Shown: in pieces, positions 60,977 to 64,000 of the stretch
Layout: every line of letters starts with the position of its first letter
Numbering within the stretch: position 1 is the first letter of the stretch
Origin: Rhynochetos jubatus
Lineage: Eukaryota > Chordata > Aves > Eurypygiformes > Rhynochetidae
Direction of reading: 5' to 3'
Length of the DNA stretch: 64,000 bases
Assembly: GCA_027574665.1 (NCBI GenBank)
Contig: CM050672.1
Coordinates: 11,454,001 to 11,518,000, forward strand
Translations under genes and position numbers: made by a program
The notes under the pieces: generated by a model
What the model was told of the DNA's origin: nothing
The model's input: the letters and a program-made list of their open reading frames with translations, nothing else
Database searches by the model: none

Positions 60977-63900
60977 GGAGAATCTCAAGAGCAGGGGGTG
61001 GAGCAAGCCAGGCTTCAAACCACGAGAATCTCCAGCCCAAAAGGCAGCCAAAATGCAGGCCCACCTCCGGAAGAATCTCAAGAGCAGGGTGTGGAGCAAG
61101 CCAGGCCTCAAACCTCGAGAAGTTCCAGCCCAAAAGGCAGCCAAAATCCAGCCCACATCCGGGAGAATATCAAGAGTAGGAGGTGGAGCAAGCCAGGCCT
61201 CAAACCTCGAGAAGCTCCAGCCCAAAATGCAGCCAAAATCCAGCCCACATCCATGAGATTCTCAAGAGCAGGGGGTGGAGCAAGCCAGGCCTCAAACCTC
61301 GAGAAGCTCCAGCCCAAAAGGCAGCCAAAATGCAGCCCACATCCGGGGGAATATCAAGAGCAGGGGGTGGAGCAAGGCAGGCCTCAAACCTCGAGAAGCT
61401 CCAGCCCAAGTATCAGCCAAAATGCAGCCCACATCCAGGAGCATATGAAGAGCAGGGTGTGGAGCAAGCCAGGCCTCAAACCACGAGAAGCTCCAGCCCA
61501 AAAGGCAGACAAAATCCACCCACATCCGGGAGAATCTCAAGAGCAGGGGGTGGAGCAAGCCAGGCCTCAAACCTCGAGAACCTCCAGCCCAAAAGGCAGC
61601 CAAAATGCAGCCCACATCCGGGAGAATCTCAAGAGCAGGGGGTGGAGCAAGGCAGGATTCAAACCACGAGAAGCTCCAGCCCAAAAGGCAGCCAAAATCC
61701 AGCCCACATCCAGGAGAATTTCAAGAGCAAGGGGTGGAGCAAGCCAGGCCTCAAATCACGAGAAGCTCCAGCCCAAGTATCAGCCAAAATGCAGCCCACA
61801 TCCAGGAGCATATGAAGAGCAGGGTGTGGAGCAAGCCAGGCCTCAAACCACGAGAAGCTCCAGCCCAAAATGCAGCGAAAATCCAGCCCACATCCGGGAG
61901 ATTCTCAACAGCAGGGGGTGGAGCAAGCCAGGCCTCAAACCTCGAGAAGCTCCAGTCCAAAATGCAGCCAAAATCCAGCCCACATCCGGGAGATTCTCAA
62001 GAGCAGGGGGTGGAGCAAGCCAGGCCTCAAACCTCTAGAAGCTCCAGCCCAAAAGGCAGCCAAAATGCAGCCCACATCCGGGAGAATCTCAAGAGCAGGG
62101 GGTGGAGCAAGCCAGGCCTCAAACCACGAGAAGCTCCAGCCCAAAAGGCAGCCAAAATGCAGCCCACATCCGGGAGAATCTCAAGAGCAGGGGGTGGAGC
62201 AAGCCAGGCCTCAAAGCACGAGAAGCTCCAGCCCAAAAGGCAGCCAAAATGCAGCCCACATCGGGGAGAATCTCAAGAGCAGGGGGTGGAGCAAGCCAGG
62301 CCTCAAACCACGAGAAGCTCCAGCCCAAAAGGCAGCCAAAATGCAGCCCACATCCGGGAGAATCTCAAGAGCAGGGGGTGGAGCAAGCCAGGCCTCAAAC
62401 CATGAAAAGCTCCAGCCCAAAATGCAGCCAACATCCAGCCCACATCCGGGAGATTCTCAAGAGGAGGGGGTGGAGCAAGCCAGGCCTCAAAGCATGAGAA
62501 GCTCCAGCCCAAAAGGCAGCCAAAATGCAGCCCACATCCGGGAGAATCTCAAGAGCAGGGGGTGGAGCAAGCCAGGCCTCAAACCACGAGAAGCTCCAGC
62601 CCAAAATGCAGCCAAAATGCAGGCCACATCCGGGAGAATCTCAAGAGCAGTGGGTGGAGAAAGCCAGGCCTCAAACCACGAGAAGCTCCAGCACAAAAGG
62701 CAGCCAAAATGCAGGACACATCCGGGAGAATCTCAAGAGGAGGGGGTGGAGCAAGCCAGGCCTCAAACCACGAGAAGCTCCAGCCCAAGATTCAGCCAGG
62801 ATGCAGCCCACATCCGGGAGAATCTCAAGAGCAGGGGGTGGAGCAAGGCAGGCCTCAAACCACGAGAAGCTCCAGCTCAAAATGTAGCCAAAATCCAGCC
62901 CACTACCGGGAGAATATCAAGAGCAGGGGGTGGAGCAAGCCAGGCCTCAAACCACGGGAAGCTCCAGCCCAAGTATCAGCCAAAATGCAGCCCACATCCG
63001 GGAGAATATCAAGAGCAGGGGGTGGTGCAAGCCAGGCCTCAAACCACGAGAAGCTCCAGAGCAAAATGCAGACAAAATCCAGCCCACATCCGGGAGATTC
63101 TCAAGAGCAGGGGTTGGAGCAAGCCAGGCCTCAAACCTCGAGAAGCTCCAGCCCAAAATGCAGCCAAAATGCAGCCCACATCTGGGAGATTCTCAAGAGC
63201 AGGGGGTGGAGCAAGCCAGGCCTCAAACCACGAGAAGCTCCAGGCCAAAAGGCAGCCAAATGCAGCCCACATCCGGGAGAATCTCAAGAGCAGGGGGTGG
63301 AGCAAGCCAGGCCTCAAACCACGAGAAGCTCCAGCCCAAAAGACAGCCAAAATGCAGCCCACATCCGGGACAATTTCAAGAGCAGGGGGTGGAGCAAGCC
63401 AGGCCCCAAACCACGAGAATCTCCAGCCCAAGTATGAGCCAAAATACAGCCCACATTCGGGAGAATCTCAAGAGCAGGGGGTGGAGCAAGCCAGGCCTCA
63501 AACCATGAGAAGCTCCAGCCCAAAATGCAGCCAAAATGCAGCCCACATCCGGGAGAATATCAAGAGCAGGGGGTGGAGCAAGCCAGGCCCTAAACCACGA
63601 GAATCTCCAGCCCAAGTATCAGTCAAAATGCAGCCGACATCCGGGAGAATCTCAAGAGCAAGGGGTGGAGCAAGGCAGGCCTCAAACCTCGAGAAGCTCC
63701 AGCCCAAGTATCAGCCAAAATGCAGCCCACATCCAGGAGCATATGAAGATCAGGGTGTGGAGCAAGCCAGGCCTCAAACCACGAGAAGCTCCAGCCCAAA
63801 AGTCAGCCAAAATGCAGCCCACCTCCGGGAGAATCTCAAGAGCAGGGTGTGGAGCAAGCCAGGCTTCAAACCATGAGAAGCTCCAGCCCAAAAGGCAGCC

Positions 63901-64000
63901 AAAAAGCAGCCCACCTCCGGGAGAATCTCAAGAGCAGGGTATGGAGCAAGCCAGGCCTCAAACCTCGAGAAGCTCCAGCCCAAAAGGCAGCCAAAAAGCA
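60977..64000 (+). repeat. 3.4-3.9-kb imperfect higher-order unit, copy 2 (runs off the window)
   Basis: Partner of 57115-60900. It lacks some monomers, including one of the two 459-bp blocks, and ends at the window edge among CAGGGTATGG/GTGTGG monomers (AAAAAGCAGCCC near 63901 and 63991) that resemble 57740-57860. The array continues beyond 64000. Confidence 0.72.

Larger units (their letters stand above)
1..64000 (+). repeat. 92-bp satellite DNA array, 695 complete monomers plus 51 bases
   Basis: Seen directly: the unit beginning GCCAGGCCTCAAACC recurs every 92 bp from base 1 to the end, always head to tail. The last full unit ends at 63949. Consensus features by monomer position are an AGGCCT palindrome (4-9), CpG at 17-18, AAGCTCC (21-27), three related 11-12-bp subunits (26-59), CpG at 61-62, and a purine-rich tail with a five-G run (about 61-92). 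Base content is A31 C28 G26 T7. The net phase shift across the window is +9 bp, fully accounted for by 38 one-base insertions and 29 one-base deletions. Both ends of the window lie inside the array. I do not recognise a named satellite family. Confidence 0.97.
29401..64000 (+). repeat. Zone C: satellite domain with 91-bp monomers and CTCGAG/CATATG variants
   Basis: Variants rare or absent before this point become common: GGGAGATTCTC (from 29442), AACCTCGAGAAG (CTCGAG, abundant), AAGTATCAGCC, GGAGCATATGAAG (CATATG, from about 31650), and CCAAAAGAATATGAAG. I count 3 one-base insertions and 22 one-base deletions, which gives the observed phase drop from +28 to +9. Checks at 35813 (+24) and 52177 (+12) agree. 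Confidence 0.83.

Noticed and set aside
9-63983. Hundreds of 69-codon minus-strand frames starting MGWSFSWFEAW, spaced 92 bp
   Set aside because: They are the same monomer read in reverse, one per unit, with no sign of being separate genes. The hydrophobic look comes from the complement of the A-rich strand.
1-64000. CRISPR array
   Set aside because: There are no unique spacers between repeats; the whole 92-bp unit repeats.
1-64000. Coding tandem-repeat array such as zinc fingers, mucin or collagen
   Set aside because: No Cys2His2 spacing, no Gly-X-Y pattern and no divisibility of the unit by three; variation shows CpG decay rather than codon-position bias.
1-64000. G-quadruplex or telomere-like sequence
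   Set aside because: Each monomer has a single long G run, about 92 bp from the next, and there is no TTAGGG-type repeat.
1-64000. Promoter, terminator, tRNA, rRNA or origin signals
   Set aside because: Nothing beyond the monomer is present. The CCACCCCC stretch on the minus strand resembles a generic GC/CACCC box, but it recurs in nearly every unit and has no gene beside it.
1-64000. Retroviral or other mobile-element origin of the unit
   Set aside because: No LTR ends, primer site, transposase or reverse-transcriptase motif can be seen; a 92-bp unit is too short to judge its ancestry.
1-64000. Naming a species or a known satellite family
   Set aside because: I do not recognise the monomer; the only organism clue is CpG decay.

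Overview
The whole 64 kb is one uninterrupted head-to-tail satellite array. The unit is 92 bp, always in the same orientation, and the first base of the window is taken as monomer position 1. Counting the phase of the unit from end to end gives 695 complete monomers plus 51 bases. I found no gene, RNA gene, transposon insertion, unique spacer or array edge. The typical monomer has A 31, C 28, G 26, T 7 (58.7% GC, T-poor on the + strand). Positions 6165-6348 hold two perfect consensus monomers.

Organism: the two CpGs of the monomer are its most mutated sites, nearly always as CpG to TpG or CpA. This is the footprint of cytosine methylation and suggests a vertebrate or another CpG-methylating eukaryote. 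A pericentromeric, subtelomeric or sex-chromosome heterochromatic block is the natural setting, but nothing here fixes species or chromosome position.

Layout: (A) 1 to about 7.75 kb, 84 consecutive monomers with no net length change. (B) about 7.76 to 29.4 kb, rich in 93-bp monomers, organised as larger imperfect units (17-mer pair, 13-mer pair, 32-34-mer pair, and a marker module seen nine times). (C) about 29.4 to 64 kb, with 91-bp monomers and variants carrying CTCGAG or CATATG. Its core is a very young nested higher-order repeat: an 8,274-bp unit (90 monomers) in two tandem copies at about 35.3-51.85 kb, each holding two 3,861-bp (42-monomer) subunits, which in turn contain an internal duplication 1,380 bp apart. 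The four 42-mer copies differ at only three positions that I noticed.

The + strand has no stop triplet in the consensus monomer in any frame, so very long open frames appear (2,661 codons at 16-8001). I read these as a by-product of the T-poor strand, not as genes. The biology shown is satellite evolution: monomer diversification, segmental amplification at several scales, and recent homogenisation in one core.
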